A stretch of DNA of 64,000 nucleotides from Rhodocyclaceae bacterium (lineage in GTDB: Bacteria; Pseudomonadota; Gammaproteobacteria; Burkholderiales; Rhodocyclaceae). The DNA is taken from assembly GCA_008933825.1 (NCBI GenBank), contig WBUF01000001.1:95411-159410 (forward strand), written 5' to 3'. Below are positions 7,160 to 17,233 of this stretch, in pieces (position 1 is the stretch's first letter; each line of letters opens with the position of its first letter). Under the pieces are notes generated by a model that saw only the letters and a program-made list of their open reading frames with translations, did no database searches and had not been told where the DNA came from. The position numbers and the translations under genes were made by a program.

Positions 7160-7795
7160 TCAGAGGTCGCTGCGGATGGCGTCGAAGACGGCCTGGAAGC
7201 CCGCCTCGGTCAATCGGCCCGTCTGCGTGTTGTAGCGACTGCAGTGGTAGCTGTCGTGCAGGATGCGCCCGTCCGGCAGGACGTGGCGGGCGCCGTGGGC
7301 GAACTTGCAGGCGCTGCGCTTCAAAGTCAGCGCCTGCAACACGGCGTTGTGCGCCACCAGCCCGAGGGCGAGGATGACGCGCGCTTCCGGCGCGGCCGCC
7401 AGCTCGGCGGCCAGGTAGCGGTTGCAGGTCTTGATTTCGTCCGTTTCCGGCTTGTTCTCCGGCGGCACGCACTTCACGGCGTTGGTGATGCGGCAGCCGC
7501 TGAGCTGCAAGCCGTCGTCGACCGAGACGGACTGCGGCCGGTCGGCGAAGCCGAAGCGATGCAGGGTGGAATACAGCAGCACGCCGGCGTAGTCGCCGGT
7601 GAAGGGTCGCCCGGTGCGGTTGGCGCCGTTGTAGCCCGGCGCCAGGCCGACGATGAGCAGGCGCGCCTTGGGATCGCCGAACGGCGGCACCGGGCGCGCG
7701 AAATAGCCGGGCTGGGTGCGGCGGCAATCCGCGAGGAAGCCCGCCAGGCGCGGGCAAGCGCGGCATTCGAGCAGCGTCGTCGCGGTCGCCGCCAT
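7160..7795 (-). CDS. Uracil-DNA glycosylase, family 5-like (UdgB type)
   Basis: It removes deaminated bases (uracil, possibly hypoxanthine or xanthine) from DNA. The protein is 211 aa. The motif GLAPGYNGANRTGRPFTGD and the later HCSRYNTQTGRLT are family 5 signatures; the first lacks the polar catalytic residue of family 1, as usual for UdgB. Cysteines C11, C14, one in AVKCVPP and one in KTCNRY fit the four ligands of a [4Fe-4S] cluster. It sits between nagZ (3-base gap) and uvrC (2-base gap). Family 4 is the alternative, but the GANRTGR block favours family 5. Confidence 0.85.
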   Translation of the reverse strand: MAATATTLLECRACPRLAGFLADCRRTQPGYFARPVPPFGDPKARLLIVGLAPGYNGANRTGRPFTGDYAGVLLYSTLHRFGFADRPQSVSVDDGLQLSGCRITNAVKCVPPENKPETDEIKTCNRYLAAELAAAPEARVILALGLVAHNAVLQALTLKRSACKFAHGARHVLPDGRILHDSYHCSRYNTQTGRLTEAGFQAVFDAIRSDL

Positions 7796-7798
7796 GCC

Positions 7799-8833
7799 CT
7801 ACTCCTTGACCGCCTCGAGCATCGCCAGCGCCTGCCGGTAGGCGGGCTCGGCCTGGAGGACCTCGAGGGACAGGGCCGGCGCGGCAGGCAGCAGTTTCTC
7901 CAGTCGCCGCGCGGAAACGGGGTCATGCTGCGGCCGCCACTCGCGCAGCAGCAGCCGCGCCGCGTCCGGGTTGTTGCACACCAACACCATGTCGCAGCCG
8001 GCGGCGAGGGCGGCATCGGCGCGCTCTTTGATGCCGCCGGCGACGCTGGCGCCCTCCATCGATAGGTCGTCGCTGAAGATGACGCCGTCGAAGCCGAGCT
8101 CACCGCGCAGCACATAGCGCAGCCAGTAGGAGGAGAAACCGGCCGGACCGGGATCGAGGTTCTCGTAGATGACATGCGCCGGCATGACGGCCGCCAGATC
8201 CATCGCGCGGTGGGCGCGGTAGGGCGAGATATCCGGATACAGCGCCTGCACCGGACGGGTGTCCACGGGAATGGCCACGTGCGAATCGGCGGCGACGAAG
8301 CCGTGGCCGGGGAAATGCTTGCCGACATTCGCCATGCCTGCCCGGCGCAGTCCGGCGATGAGGGCGCCGGCAAGCGCCGTCACCGCGGCGGGATCGGAAT
8401 GGAAGGCGCGATTGCCGATGATCTCGCTGGTGCCGTGGTCGAGGTCGAGCACCGGCGTGAAGCTGAGGTCGATGCCACAGGCGCGCAGTTCGGCGGCCAG
8501 CACATAGCCGGCCGCCGTCGCCGTCTCCAGGGCGCGGTCGGCATCCGTATCCCACAGCGCGCCGAGCGCACGCATCGGCGGCAGCACGGTGAAGCCGTGG
8601 CGGAAGCGCTGCACGCGGCCGCCTTCGTGGTCGATGGCGATCAGCAGCGGCGGCTGTCGCAGGGAATGAATTTCAAAAGTCAGTTCCTGGAGGACGGCGG
8701 GCGACTCGAAATTGCGCTTGAACAGGATGACGCCGCCGACCAGCGGATGCTGCAGGAGCTCGCGTTCTTCATCAGTGAGGCGCGGCCCCGCCAGGTCGAG
8801 CATCAGCGGGCCGAGCGGCAGGGAGACGGTCAT
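7799..8833 (-). CDS. nagZ: Beta-N-acetylhexosaminidase, peptidoglycan recycling
   Basis: NagZ is a cytosolic glycoside hydrolase family 3 enzyme that removes GlcNAc from anhydromuropeptides. The protein is 344 aa from [16 protein letters not shown]. Conserved blocks are LLIAIDHEGGRVQRF, the catalytic loop KHFPGHGFVAADSHVA (the His that acts with Asp) and GVIFSDDLSMEGA with the nucleophile Asp. The ATG overlaps the acpS stop by four bases. It heads no obvious cell-wall cluster; the order acpS-nagZ is common in Betaproteobacteria. Confidence 0.93.
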   Translation of the reverse strand: MTVSLPLGPLMLDLAGPRLTDEERELLQHPLVGGVILFKRNFESPAVLQELTFEIHSLRQPPLLIAIDHEGGRVQRFRHGFTVLPPMRALGALWDTDADRALETATAAGYVLAAELRACGIDLSFTPVLDLDHGTSEIIGNRAFHSDPAAVTALAGALIAGLRRAGMANVGKHFPGHGFVAADSHVAIPVDTRPVQALYPDISPYRAHRAMDLAAVMPAHVIYENLDPGPAGFSSYWLRYVLRGELGFDGVIFSDDLSMEGASVAGGIKERADAALAAGCDMVLVCNNPDAARLLLREWRPQHDPVSARRLEKLLPAAPALSLEVLQAEPAYRQALAMLEAVKE

Positions 8834-9216
8834 GGTGTGTCTTCCATTTCCACGACGACGAAGGCCAGGGCGGTGTCGGCCTCGTCGCTCAGGCTGAGAT
8901 GGGCCCGCAGATGGCGCGCCTGCATCCACTCGGCAAGCGGCGGCGCGTATTCGAAGCTCGGCCGGCCGATGCCGTCGCTCGCCACGGCGATGTTGTGCAG
9001 CGTCGCCGGATCGCGCAGGCCAAGGCCGAGGGCCTTGCCGAGCGCCTCCTTGGCGGCAAAACGCTTGGCGAGGAAGGCAGCCGGCTTGGACGCCTGTCGG
9101 TAGCGTTCCATCTCGACGGTCGCCAGCAGCTTGGCGGCGGCGCGCTCACCATGCTCGGCCAGCATCCGCTCGATGCGCGCGATGGCAACGATGTCGGTGC
9201 CGACGCCGTGGATCAA
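8830..9216 (-). CDS. acpS: Holo-[acyl-carrier-protein] synthase
   Basis: AcpS transfers 4'-phosphopantetheine from CoA to apo-ACP (the acpP product at 22782). The protein is 128 aa. The Mg-binding [15 protein letters not shown] at the N-terminus and [17 protein letters not shown] are family signatures. The start is probably the TTG at 9216: it gives the family N-terminus and overlaps the pdxJ stop (TTGA), so translation is coupled. No ATG gives a sensible N-terminus. Confidence 0.92.
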   Translation of the reverse strand: MIHGVGTDIVAIARIERMLAEHGERAAAKLLATVEMERYRQASKPAAFLAKRFAAKEALGKALGLGLRDPATLHNIAVASDGIGRPSFEYAPPLAEWMQARHLRAHLSLSDEADTALAFVVVEMEDTP

Positions 9217-9938
9217 CGCCTCGCCTCCAGCATCAGCTGCTTCATGCGACGCACTGCTTCCTGCCAGCCGGAGAAGATCGCCTCGGCGACGATGGCATGG
9301 CCGATGTTGAGTTCGACGATCTCCGGGATGGCGGCGACCGCCTGGACGTTCTCGTAGTGCAGGCCGTGGCCGGCATTCACCTTGAAGCCGAGCCGGTGGG
9401 CGTAGCGCACCGCCAGGGCGACGCGATCGCGCTCCTCGCGGATTTCGCCGGGCTCGACCGCCTCGGCATAGCGGCCGGTATGGATCTCGATGGCCGGCAC
9501 GCCGCATTCCCGGGCGGCGTCGATCTGGCGCGCATCGGCATCGATGAAGAGGGAGACGCGGATGCCGGCCTCGGCGGCGGCGCGACAGGCCGCGCGCACG
9601 CGCTCGAAGCTGCCGACCACGTCGAGGCCGCCTTCGGTGGTCAGTTCCTGCCGCCGCTCCGGCACGAAGCAGACGTCGTGTGGGCGGATGCGCAGGGCGA
9701 AGGCCAGCATCTCGTCGGTAACGGCGGCCTCGAGGTTCATGCGGGTCTTCAGCCTGCCGCGCAGGATTTCGACGTCGCGGTCCTGGATGTGGCGGCGGTC
9801 CTCTCGCAGGTGCAGGGTGATGAGGTCCGCCCCGCTCTCCTCGGCCAATAGCGCCGCGCGGACGGGGTCGGGATAGGATGTGCCGCGCGCCTGGCGCAGC
9901 GTCGCGACGTGGTCGATATTGACGCCCAGTTCAATCAC
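9213..9938 (-). CDS. pdxJ: Pyridoxine 5'-phosphate synthase
   Basis: PdxJ condenses 1-deoxyxylulose 5-phosphate with 3-amino-1-hydroxyacetone phosphate to form vitamin B6 phosphate. The protein is a 241-aa TIM barrel. [47 protein letters not shown] and [12 protein letters not shown] carry the substrate-binding residues. The start is GTG at 9938, overlapping the recO stop as GTGA. The order recO-pdxJ-acpS is conserved in Proteobacteria. Confidence 0.95.
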   Translation of the reverse strand: MIELGVNIDHVATLRQARGTSYPDPVRAALLAEESGADLITLHLREDRRHIQDRDVEILRGRLKTRMNLEAAVTDEMLAFALRIRPHDVCFVPERRQELTTEGGLDVVGSFERVRAACRAAAEAGIRVSLFIDADARQIDAARECGVPAIEIHTGRYAEAVEPGEIREERDRVALAVRYAHRLGFKVNAGHGLHYENVQAVAAIPEIVELNIGHAIVAEAIFSGWQEAVRRMKQLMLEARR

Positions 9939-10663
9939 AATTCCTGCAACTCCATGAAAACGCGGCGCGAGCTCAAACGCTGGCCGCCGAGGTAATGATG
10001 TATCAGCATGCGCATCAGCTGCTTGCACTGCGCAAGCGTTTCAGCCTCGCTATAATCGTCCCGTGCGATGGCCAGCAAGGTGCGACCGGAAAATGATTCG
10101 GCTTTGCCCGCGTCGGCGCCGAGGAGCACCGGTCCGCGTTCGAGGACGTAAGCGTAGCGCTTTTGCGGGTCCAACGGCCGGCCGCTTTCCGCTTCGCAGT
10201 CCAGCGTCAGGCCGTAGCCGAGTTCTTTCAGCAACGTCTTCTCGAAACGCCGCAGCAAGGCCTGGCTCGGCTCGCCGAACGCCAGGGCATGCACTGCCTC
10301 GGCATAGGCCAGGAACAGCGCCGGATGGGCATCCTCGCGCGGCAGAAGCTTCAGCAGCAGCTCGTTCATGTAGTATCCGAGCAGCAGCGCCTGCGCCTGC
10401 AGCAGCGGCTGGCCGCCCACCCATTCGATCTTGGCCAGGGTGTGCATCTCGCCCTGGCCGAACCAGCCCAGATCGAGGGGCTGAAAAGCCATCAGCAACC
10501 CGCGCATCGCCGAACGCGCCCGACGGGCTCCGCGCGCCACCAGCGCAATCCGGCCGTAATCGCGGCTGAAGGCCTCGACGATCAGGCTGGTTTCCTTGAA
10601 GGGATGGGTGTGCAGGACATACGCCGTCTGCCCATCCACCCTTCCCTTTGCTGCACCGCTCAT
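9935..10663 (-). CDS. recO: DNA repair protein RecO
   Basis: RecO anneals ssDNA and helps RecR load RecA at gaps. The protein is 242 aa with an N-terminal OB fold ([29 protein letters not shown]) and a helical C-terminal domain. The usual zinc-cysteine cluster of some RecO proteins is not evident, as in other Betaproteobacteria. The ATG overlaps the era stop by four bases, giving the coupled series rnc-era-recO-pdxJ-acpS. Confidence 0.93.
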   Translation of the reverse strand: MSGAAKGRVDGQTAYVLHTHPFKETSLIVEAFSRDYGRIALVARGARRARSAMRGLLMAFQPLDLGWFGQGEMHTLAKIEWVGGQPLLQAQALLLGYYMNELLLKLLPREDAHPALFLAYAEAVHALAFGEPSQALLRRFEKTLLKELGYGLTLDCEAESGRPLDPQKRYAYVLERGPVLLGADAGKAESFSGRTLLAIARDDYSEAETLAQCKQLMRMLIHHYLGGQRLSSRRVFMELQEL

Positions 10664-11553
10664 TCGTAACCCAGGCTCTTCAGGGCCCGCTCGTCGTCGG
10701 TCCAGCCGCCCTTGACCTTGACCCAGACTTCCAGAAACACCTTGCCGTCGAACAGCTTCTCCATATCGCGCCGCGCGTCGCTGGCGATGGCCTTCAGCTG
10801 CTCGCCGCCCCTGCCGATGACGATGGCCTTGTGCGCCGGCTTGTCGACGATGATGGCGGCATGGATCCGGCGCAGCGCACCCTCCTGCTCGAAGCGCTCG
10901 ATCTCGACGGTCATGCCGTAGGGCAGTTCCTCGCCCAGGCGGCGGAACAGCTTCTCGCGCAGGAATTCGGCCGCCAAAAAGCGCTCGCTGCGGTCGGTCA
11001 GGTCGTCCTCGCCGAAGAGTGGCGGCGATTCGGGCAGGTAACGGGCCGCCGCATCGAGCAACTCACCGCATCCGGTGCCGCTGGCAGCGCACACCGGCAC
11101 GATCTCGGCGAAGGAATAAAGCCCGGCCACTTTCGCGATGAAAGGCAGCAGGCGCTGCTTGTCGGCGAGGCGGTCGATCTTGTTGATCACCAGCAGCACC
11201 GTCTTGCCCTGCGGGATCATCGCCAGGATGCGCTTGTCGTCCTCGTTGAAACGCCCCGCCTCGATCATCAGCAGGACGACGTCTACACCGACGAGTGCCT
11301 GGGCTACGCCGCGGTTCATAAGCCGGTTCAGTGCATTCTTATGCCTGAGCTGGAAACCGGGCGTGTCGACGAACACGAATTGCTGCCCGGGCCGTGTAAG
11401 CACGCCGGTGATGCGATGGCGCGTCGTCTGCGCCTTGCGCGAGACGATGCTGATCTTCCGGCCGATCAGTCGGTTGAGCAAGGTCGACTTGCCCACATTC
11501 GGGCGGCCGGCGATGGCAAGGTGCCCGCAGCGGTGTTCCTCCGGAGCGCTCAT
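10660..11553 (-). CDS. era: GTPase Era, 16S rRNA/30S assembly factor
   Basis: Era binds the 3' end of 16S rRNA and couples 30S maturation to GTP state. The protein is 297 aa from [11 protein letters not shown]1 is [10 protein letters not shown]3 is DTPGF and G4 is NKID. A C-terminal KH domain contains [19 protein letters not shown] residues (here VIGRGGEQL). The ATG overlaps the rnc stop by four bases. The longer frame upstream lies within rnc and was rejected. Confidence 0.96.
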   Translation of the reverse strand: MSAPEEHRCGHLAIAGRPNVGKSTLLNRLIGRKISIVSRKAQTTRHRITGVLTRPGQQFVFVDTPGFQLRHKNALNRLMNRGVAQALVGVDVVLLMIEAGRFNEDDKRILAMIPQGKTVLLVINKIDRLADKQRLLPFIAKVAGLYSFAEIVPVCAASGTGCGELLDAAARYLPESPPLFGEDDLTDRSERFLAAEFLREKLFRRLGEELPYGMTVEIERFEQEGALRRIHAAIIVDKPAHKAIVIGRGGEQLKAIASDARRDMEKLFDGKVFLEVWVKVKGGWTDDERALKSLGYE

Positions 11554-12221
11554 TTTGCGCTTGTCAGTTCGAAGGCGCGTCGGGCCGCCTCCTGTTCCGC
11601 TGCGCGACGGCTGTGACCTCGCCCGGTGGCGGCGATGCCGAGTTCGGGGATCAGGCACTCCACCTCGAATTCCTGGGCGTGGGCTTCGCCGCGTGTTGCG
11701 CGCAGAAGATACTGTGGCAAGGCCAGCCGGCGTCCCTGCAGGTATTCTTGCAGGCTGGTCTTGGCATCCTTGCCAGAGCGGAGCGGATCGAGGCTGGCCA
11801 GAAACGGCTCATAGAGACGAAGTATCGTTTGCCTGGCGCGCTCAAAGCCGCCATCGACAAAGACGGCGCCGAACAGGGCTTCCAGGGCATCGGCAAGAAT
11901 AGACGGCCGGCGAAAACCGCCGCTTTTCAACTCTCCTTCTCCCAGCCGAAGATGATCTCCCAGGCCGAACTGCTGGGCGATCTGTGCCAGCGTTTCCTGC
12001 CGTACCAGATTGGCCCGCAGCCGCGACAGGTCGCCTTCGCGGACATCGGAAAACTGCTCGTAGAGCGCTTGGGCGATGACGCAGTTGAGGACGCTGTCGC
12101 CAAGGAACTCCAGGCGCTCGTTGTGCGAGGCACCGTGGCTGCGATGAGTCAGCGCCCGATCCAGAAGACTCCGGTTGTCGAAGACGTGTCCGATGGCACG
12201 TTCAATCGATGTCAGGGCCAT
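11550..12221 (-). CDS. rnc: Ribonuclease III
   Basis: RNase III cleaves double-stranded RNA during rRNA processing and mRNA decay. The protein is 223 aa. The signature [12 protein letters not shown] carries catalytic acidic residues, and [15 protein letters not shown] carries the second set. A dsRNA-binding domain occupies about residues 150-220 ([17 protein letters not shown] to [18 protein letters not shown]). It lies 11 bases after the DUF4845 gene in the lepB-DUF4845-rnc-era order usual for this class. Confidence 0.95.
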   Translation of the reverse strand: MALTSIERAIGHVFDNRSLLDRALTHRSHGASHNERLEFLGDSVLNCVIAQALYEQFSDVREGDLSRLRANLVRQETLAQIAQQFGLGDHLRLGEGELKSGGFRRPSILADALEALFGAVFVDGGFERARQTILRLYEPFLASLDPLRSGKDAKTSLQEYLQGRRLALPQYLLRATRGEAHAQEFEVECLIPELGIAATGRGHSRRAAEQEAARRAFELTSAK

Positions 12222-12232
12222 TCACCCGCGGC

Positions 12233-12601
12233 TTACTCGGTCGGGCGCCTGCTGCCGGTGCTGCTGCCTGCATAATCGATGCAGATGCTGACGTTGCCGG
12301 CAATGTGAACCTTTTTTGCGTACTCGAAGGAAATCACCAACTGATTGCCTTCCTTGGTGACGTCAAGATCTGCGCCGGTGATGCTGGAAGTGTCATCCAC
12401 GATGGCCTGGTTGTCATAAGCCCTGCGGACCTCGGCAACGGTCGTGGCGCCGCTGTTCGCGATGGTTTTGATGTGCTTCAGGATCGCGTAGTACTCGATC
12501 ACCGAAGGGACCACCTTCATGCCAACGACGGCCACGCCAATCACAACCGCACTGGCCAGGATCAAGCCGATCAGACTCAAGCCCTTCTGCTGTCTTTTCA
12601 T
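12233..12601 (-). CDS. DUF4845 family small membrane protein
   Basis: This is a 122-aa protein starting MKRQQKGLSLIGL. The N-terminal segment of about residues 8-30 is a single hydrophobic helix after a basic, pilin-like leader. The rest is a small soluble domain probably facing the periplasm. I chose the ATG at 12601, preceded by GAAGGAGCGCAGG. The family is widespread between lepB and rnc in Betaproteobacteria and its function is not established. The N-terminus resembles a type IV pilin signal but lacks a clear pseudopilin fold. Confidence 0.8.
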   Translation of the reverse strand: MKRQQKGLSLIGLILASAVVIGVAVVGMKVVPSVIEYYAILKHIKTIANSGATTVAEVRRAYDNQAIVDDTSSITGADLDVTKEGNQLVISFEYAKKVHIAGNVSICIDYAGSSTGSRRPTE

Positions 12602-12612
12602 CCTGCGCTCCT

Positions 12613-13401
12613 TCACTGGAAGCTTCCGATACGCTTCAGATCGCCGAAGTTGAACCAGATCAGGAATGCCTTGCCAACGATATTCCGATCCGGCACGAAC
12701 CCCCATACCCGGCTGTCGCTGCTGGCATCCCGGTTGTCGCCCATGACAAAATAATGGCCGGCCGGAACCTCGCAGGTGACCCCGGAGGTATTGTAGAGGC
12801 ATTTGTCGCGACCGGGAAACTGCATCACCTGGCCGACGAAGGCCGGCGCATCCTTGTCCAGGATGATCCTGTGCTCGGTGGTGCCGAACTTTTCCAGATA
12901 CTGATCGGAATAATACAGGCGGTCCGGATGAAGATAATCGGGCTGCCTGGCGGTGATCACCTCGTTCCCGTTTATGTACAGCCGTTTGTTCCGCCAGGCC
13001 ACCTTGTCGCCGGGCAGGCCAACTACCCGCTTGATGTAGTCCAGCGAGGGATCTTCCGGCCAGCGGAAGACCATGACGTCACCGCGCTGCGGCGCGCTAA
13101 TGTCGATCACCTTCTTGTTGATGACCGGCAGGCGGATGCCGTACGTGAATTTGTTCACCAGGATGAAGTCCCCGACCAGCAGGGTCGGTATCATCGAACC
13201 TGAGGGGATCTTGAACGGCTCCACCAGGAAGGAGCGGAGCAGGAATACAGCAAGGATGACGGGGAAGAAACTGGCGCCGTATTCCACCCACCATGGCTCC
13301 TTTGCATCCGGGCGGCGGCGCTTCTTCATCAACAGGACATCGAACAGCCATATGGCGCCGGTGGCCACCGTGAGCAGGAACAGAATCAGGGCGAAGTTCA
13401 C
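12613..13401 (-). CDS. lepB: Signal peptidase I
   Basis: LepB cleaves Sec and Tat signal peptides on the outer face of the inner membrane. The protein is 262 aa. It has two N-terminal membrane segments (about 3-21 and 47-66), then the catalytic Ser block IPSGSMIPTLLVGD and the Lys block DYIKRVVGLPGD. The C-terminal GHYFVMGDNRDASSDSR is box E. It lies 9 bases after lepA, the usual lepA-lepB operon. Confidence 0.96.
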   Translation of the reverse strand: MNFALILFLLTVATGAIWLFDVLLMKKRRRPDAKEPWWVEYGASFFPVILAVFLLRSFLVEPFKIPSGSMIPTLLVGDFILVNKFTYGIRLPVINKKVIDISAPQRGDVMVFRWPEDPSLDYIKRVVGLPGDKVAWRNKRLYINGNEVITARQPDYLHPDRLYYSDQYLEKFGTTEHRIILDKDAPAFVGQVMQFPGRDKCLYNTSGVTCEVPAGHYFVMGDNRDASSDSRVWGFVPDRNIVGKAFLIWFNFGDLKRIGSFQ

Positions 13402-13410
13402 TATGGTTCC

Positions 13411-15204
13411 CTATTTGGAATCGACGCGCAGCACGGCTAGGAAGGCCTCTTGCGGAATCTCCACGCTGCCGACCTGCTTCATGCGCTTCTTGCCCGCCTT
13501 TTGCTTCTCCAGCAGCTTGCGCTTGCGTGTGATGTCGCCGCCATAGCACTTGGCCAACACGTTCTTGCGCAGTGCCTTGATGTTTTCGCGGGCGATGATG
13601 GTCGAGCCGATGGCGGCCTGGATCGCCACGTCGTACATTTGGCGCGGGATCAGTTCCCGCATCTTGGCGGCAAGCTCGCGGCCGCGATACTGCGCATTGG
13701 CCCGGTGCGCAATGACGGAGAGCGCGTCGACGCGGTCGCCATTGATGAGTATGTCGAGTTTCGCCACGTCGGCCGGACGGTATTCCTTGAACTCGTAGTC
13801 GAGCGAGGCATAGCCGCGCGAGACCGACTTCAGCTTGTCGAAGAAGTCCATCACCACCTCGGCCATCGGCATGTCGTAGGTGAGCATGACCTGGCGGCCG
13901 TGGTAATGCATGTTTACCTGGGCACCGCGCTTCTGCTCGCACAGCGTGATGACCGCGCCGACGTAATCCTGCGGCACGAATACCGTCGTGGTGATGACCG
14001 GCTCGCGGATTTCCTCGATCTTCGACGGGTCCGGCAGCTTGGAAGGGTTTTCGACCGCGACAACCGTGCCGTCGCGCAGGAGCACCTCGTACACCACGGT
14101 CGGCGCCGTCGTGATGAGGTCCATGTCGTATTCGCGCTCCAGTCGTTCCTGCACGATCTCCATATGCAACAGTCCGAGAAACCCGCAGCGGAAGCCGAAT
14201 CCAAGCGCCTGGGACACTTCCGGCTCGTACTGCAGCGAAGCATCGTTCAGCCTGAGCTTTTCAAGCGCCTCGCGCAGGGCGTCGTACTGGTTTGCCTCGA
14301 CCGGATAGAGGCCGGCGAACACTTGCGGCTTGATCTCCTTGAAGCCGGGCAACGGATTCGCTGCACGACGCTCCACCAGCGTCATCGTGTCGCCGACCTT
14401 GGCGGCCTTCAGCTCCTTGATGCCTGCAATGACGAAGCCCACCTCCCCCGCTGAAAGCGCGCCACGCTGCTGGGACTTCGGCGTGAACACGCCAACCTGC
14501 TCGCACAGGTGCTGCGCATCGGTCGACATCAGCAGGATCCTGTCTTTCGGACGCAGCACGCCGTCCACTACCCGCACCAGCATCACCACCCCGACATAAT
14601 TGTCGAACCAGGAATCGATGACGAGCGCCTTCAGGGGCGCGGCAGGATCGCCCTTCGGCGCAGGGACCCGGGCGATGATGGCCTCAATGATGTCCTCGAC
14701 GCCCTGGCCAGTCTTGGCGCTGGCCAGCACCGCATCGGTGGCATCGATGCCGATGACATCCTCGACTTCCTCGCGCGCACGATCCGGGTCGGCGGCAGGC
14801 AGGTCGATCTTGTTGAGCACGGGCACGACCTCGACGCCCAGCTCGATGGCCGTGTAGCAATTGGCCACCGTCTGCGCCTCCACCCCCTGAGAGGCATCGA
14901 CCACCAGCAGCGCGCCCTCGCAGGCCGACAGCGAGCGGGAGACTTCGTAGGAAAAGTCGACGTGTCCGGGAGTGTCGATCAGGTTGAGATTGTAGATGCT
15001 GCCGTCGCGCGCCCTGTATTGAAGGGCGGCGGTCTGCGCCTTGATGGTGATGCCCCGCTCCCGCTCGATGTCCATCGAATCGAGGACCTGCGCTTCCATC
15101 TCGCGCTCGGACAGCCCGCCGCACAGCTGGATGATCCGGTCGGCCAGGGTCGACTTGCCGTGGTCGATGTGGGCGATGATAGAAAAGTTGCGGATGTGGT
15201 CCAT
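13411..15204 (-). CDS. lepA: Elongation factor 4 (back-translocating GTPase)
   Basis: LepA is a ribosome-bound GTPase acting in translation and 30S biogenesis. The protein is 597 aa. [25 protein letters not shown] and NKIDLPAAD are the GTPase motifs. Domains II, III and V and the LepA-specific C-terminal domain ([25 protein letters not shown]) are complete. It begins a new transcript or continues from the degQ side; a 146-base gap separates it from degQ. Confidence 0.97.
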   Translation of the reverse strand: MDHIRNFSIIAHIDHGKSTLADRIIQLCGGLSEREMEAQVLDSMDIERERGITIKAQTAALQYRARDGSIYNLNLIDTPGHVDFSYEVSRSLSACEGALLVVDASQGVEAQTVANCYTAIELGVEVVPVLNKIDLPAADPDRAREEVEDVIGIDATDAVLASAKTGQGVEDIIEAIIARVPAPKGDPAAPLKALVIDSWFDNYVGVVMLVRVVDGVLRPKDRILLMSTDAQHLCEQVGVFTPKSQQRGALSAGEVGFVIAGIKELKAAKVGDTMTLVERRAANPLPGFKEIKPQVFAGLYPVEANQYDALREALEKLRLNDASLQYEPEVSQALGFGFRCGFLGLLHMEIVQERLEREYDMDLITTAPTVVYEVLLRDGTVVAVENPSKLPDPSKIEEIREPVITTTVFVPQDYVGAVITLCEQKRGAQVNMHYHGRQVMLTYDMPMAEVVMDFFDKLKSVSRGYASLDYEFKEYRPADVAKLDILINGDRVDALSVIAHRANAQYRGRELAAKMRELIPRQMYDVAIQAAIGSTIIARENIKALRKNVLAKCYGGDITRKRKLLEKQKAGKKRMKQVGSVEIPQEAFLAVLRVDSK

Positions 15205-15350
15205 CTAGACGAAAGGGTGCGCCAGGGCACCCTTTCCGAGTCACGCGAAAACGCGAAATTCTACCGGAATTTCAGAAAACAGGCACGAGGGGCCGCTGTT
15301 TCGGGCGGATTATTGCGCCGTCCGGCGCCGCGGGCGGTGCGCCGTTTCCG

Positions 15351-16775
15351 CTATTTGTCGGCCAACCCCTTGATCGTGATATAGGTCTGCTGCTCGCCGC
15401 GTCTGACGAGCAGGGTGAGGATCGCCGACTTGTCGAACTGGGAAAGCAGCCTGTTGAACTGATCGACGCTCCTGGCCTCTGTGCCGGCGCCCTTGTGCAC
15501 GACGGACAGAACGACATCACCGGGGCGCAGTTCGGCGCGGATGCCGTTGGCATTGGCGCGTACCTCCTCGACCAGCACGCCATGGGAAACCTTCAGGTCG
15601 CGCTTCTGCTCCGCGGAGAGATCGCTCAGGACGAGGCCAAGGCGGTTGGCCGCCATTTCTGGGGGCTTGCCCCGCTTCTGGCTGCGCTGCGTCGTCTTTT
15701 CCTCGGGCATTTCGCCGACAGTAGCCGTCAGGTCCCGGGCAGAGCCCTTGCGCCAGACCTGCATGGGCACCTTGCTGCCCGGCTTGGTCGCGCCGACGAT
15801 CCTCGGCAGGTCGCTCGACGCATTCACCGCCTTGCCGTCGAACTTCAGAATGATGTCGCCGGATTCGAGGCCGGCCTTCTCGGCCGGACCGCCCTTCTCG
15901 ACGGAATTCACCAGGGCGCCGGACGGCTTGGCAAGGCCGAAGGAATCGGCCAGTTCCTTGGTGACTTCCTGGATCACCACCCCGATGCGACCGCGGCTGA
16001 CGCGCCCCCCTGTGCGCAACTGTCCCTGTACCTCCATCGCCACGTCGATGGGGATTGCAAAAGCCACGCCCATGTAGCCGCCGGTGCGGCTATAAATCTG
16101 CGAGTTGATGCCGACCACCTCGCCTTTCATGTTGAACAGCGGGCCGCCCGAGTTGCCGGGGTTGATCGCCACGTCGGTCTGAATGAAGGGGACGTAGTTT
16201 TCCTGCGGCAGGGAACGACCTTTGGCGCTGACGATGCCGGCAGTCACCGAATTCTCGAAGCCGAAGGGCGAGCCGATGGCGACGACCCATTCGCCGACGC
16301 GCAGCCGGGCAGGATCGCCCATTTTCACGCTGGGCAGCCCGCTCGCCTCGATCTTGATCAGGGCCACATCGGTGCGCTTGTCTGAGCCGATCACCTTCGC
16401 CTTGAATTCCCGTTTGTCGGTGAGCTTCACGGTGATTTCATCGGCCGACTCGACGACATGGGCATTGGTCAGGATGTAGCCGTCCTGGCTGATGATGAAG
16501 CCCGAGCCGAGCGACTTGCTATGGAAGTCATGCGGAATGCCGGGCTGGCGCGGGATGAATCGCTTGAAGAATTCGAACATCGGATCGTCTTCGTCGAGTT
16601 CCGGCATTTGCGGGAACATGCGGTTGGCGCGCACGGTCTGCGTCGTGCTGATGTTGATGACGGCCGGACCATGTCGTTCCGCAAGGTCGGTGAAGTCCGG
16701 CAGCTCCCTGGATTGCGCCGCGGCATTCAGAGCGAAGAGGGAAAACAGGACGGCAAGCAAAAATCTGGTGATCAT
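15351..16775 (-). CDS. degQ: Periplasmic Do-family serine endoprotease (DegP/DegQ/MucD)
   Basis: It is an envelope quality-control protease of the sigma-E regulon. The protein is 474 aa from MITRFLLAVLFSLFALNAAAQ, a clear Sec signal peptide cleaved after AAAQ-type residues. The catalytic triad is seen as TNAHVV (His), KRTDVALIKI (Asp) and NPGNSGGPL (Ser). Two PDZ domains follow (about 275-360 and 385-470). The start overlaps the rseC stop by four bases. The name MucD is used for the same position in pseudomonads. Confidence 0.93.
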   Translation of the reverse strand: MITRFLLAVLFSLFALNAAAQSRELPDFTDLAERHGPAVINISTTQTVRANRMFPQMPELDEDDPMFEFFKRFIPRQPGIPHDFHSKSLGSGFIISQDGYILTNAHVVESADEITVKLTDKREFKAKVIGSDKRTDVALIKIEASGLPSVKMGDPARLRVGEWVVAIGSPFGFENSVTAGIVSAKGRSLPQENYVPFIQTDVAINPGNSGGPLFNMKGEVVGINSQIYSRTGGYMGVAFAIPIDVAMEVQGQLRTGGRVSRGRIGVVIQEVTKELADSFGLAKPSGALVNSVEKGGPAEKAGLESGDIILKFDGKAVNASSDLPRIVGATKPGSKVPMQVWRKGSARDLTATVGEMPEEKTTQRSQKRGKPPEMAANRLGLVLSDLSAEQKRDLKVSHGVLVEEVRANANGIRAELRPGDVVLSVVHKGAGTEARSVDQFNRLLSQFDKSAILTLLVRRGEQQTYITIKGLADK

Positions 16776-17233
16776 CGACAGGCTTCCTTGGAAAAACAAA
16801 TGGTTTGATTGTGGCGGACGAGCACGGGTTCTGGCAGCGCATCCATCAGGCTTCGCCGAAAAGTCAGCCCCGCCAGGACGCCGATGACCAGCCCGGTCAG
16901 CGCGCCCAGCGCCGCCCAGGCATCGCTGTCGCCCCTCAGCGCGGTTCCGGTTGCCGCCCCGAACAGCAGGAACAACGCAGGCAGGAGATATGTCAGCATG
17001 GCGACGCGCAGTGGCACTCCGTCAGCAACACGCACGAGAACGCGGTCCCCCGGCTTGGCGCCAATGCGGTTGGAAATGCGAAACCGCCTTGGCTGGCTGC
17101 CGAACAGCTGACCGAGGATGCCGCTCTGGCAACCGCCCGTTTCATGACACCGGCCGCAGCCACCGCCGACATCCAGCTGAACATAGGCATATTCGCCTTC
17201 GATTCCGGCAACGATGGCTTCCTGCTCCATCAT
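16772..17233 (-). CDS. rseC: RseC/MucC-like inner membrane protein of the sigma-E operon
   Basis: The protein is 153 aa. An N-terminal Cys cluster, GGGCGRCHETGGC, could bind iron-sulfur, and two membrane helices (about residues 78-97 and 104-124) are followed by a basic tail. RseC family members modulate sigma-E and SoxR reduction. The ATG overlaps the rseB stop (ATGA). Confidence 0.88.
   Translation of the reverse strand: MMEQEAIVAGIEGEYAYVQLDVGGGCGRCHETGGCQSGILGQLFGSQPRRFRISNRIGAKPGDRVLVRVADGVPLRVAMLTYLLPALFLLFGAATGTALRGDSDAWAALGALTGLVIGVLAGLTFRRSLMDALPEPVLVRHNQTICFSKEACR

Noticed and set aside
5364..7235. A 623-codon plus-strand frame opposite uvrC
   Set aside because: It is the antisense shadow of uvrC with no ribosome site or family features. 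GC-rich codons make long false frames on the opposite strand.
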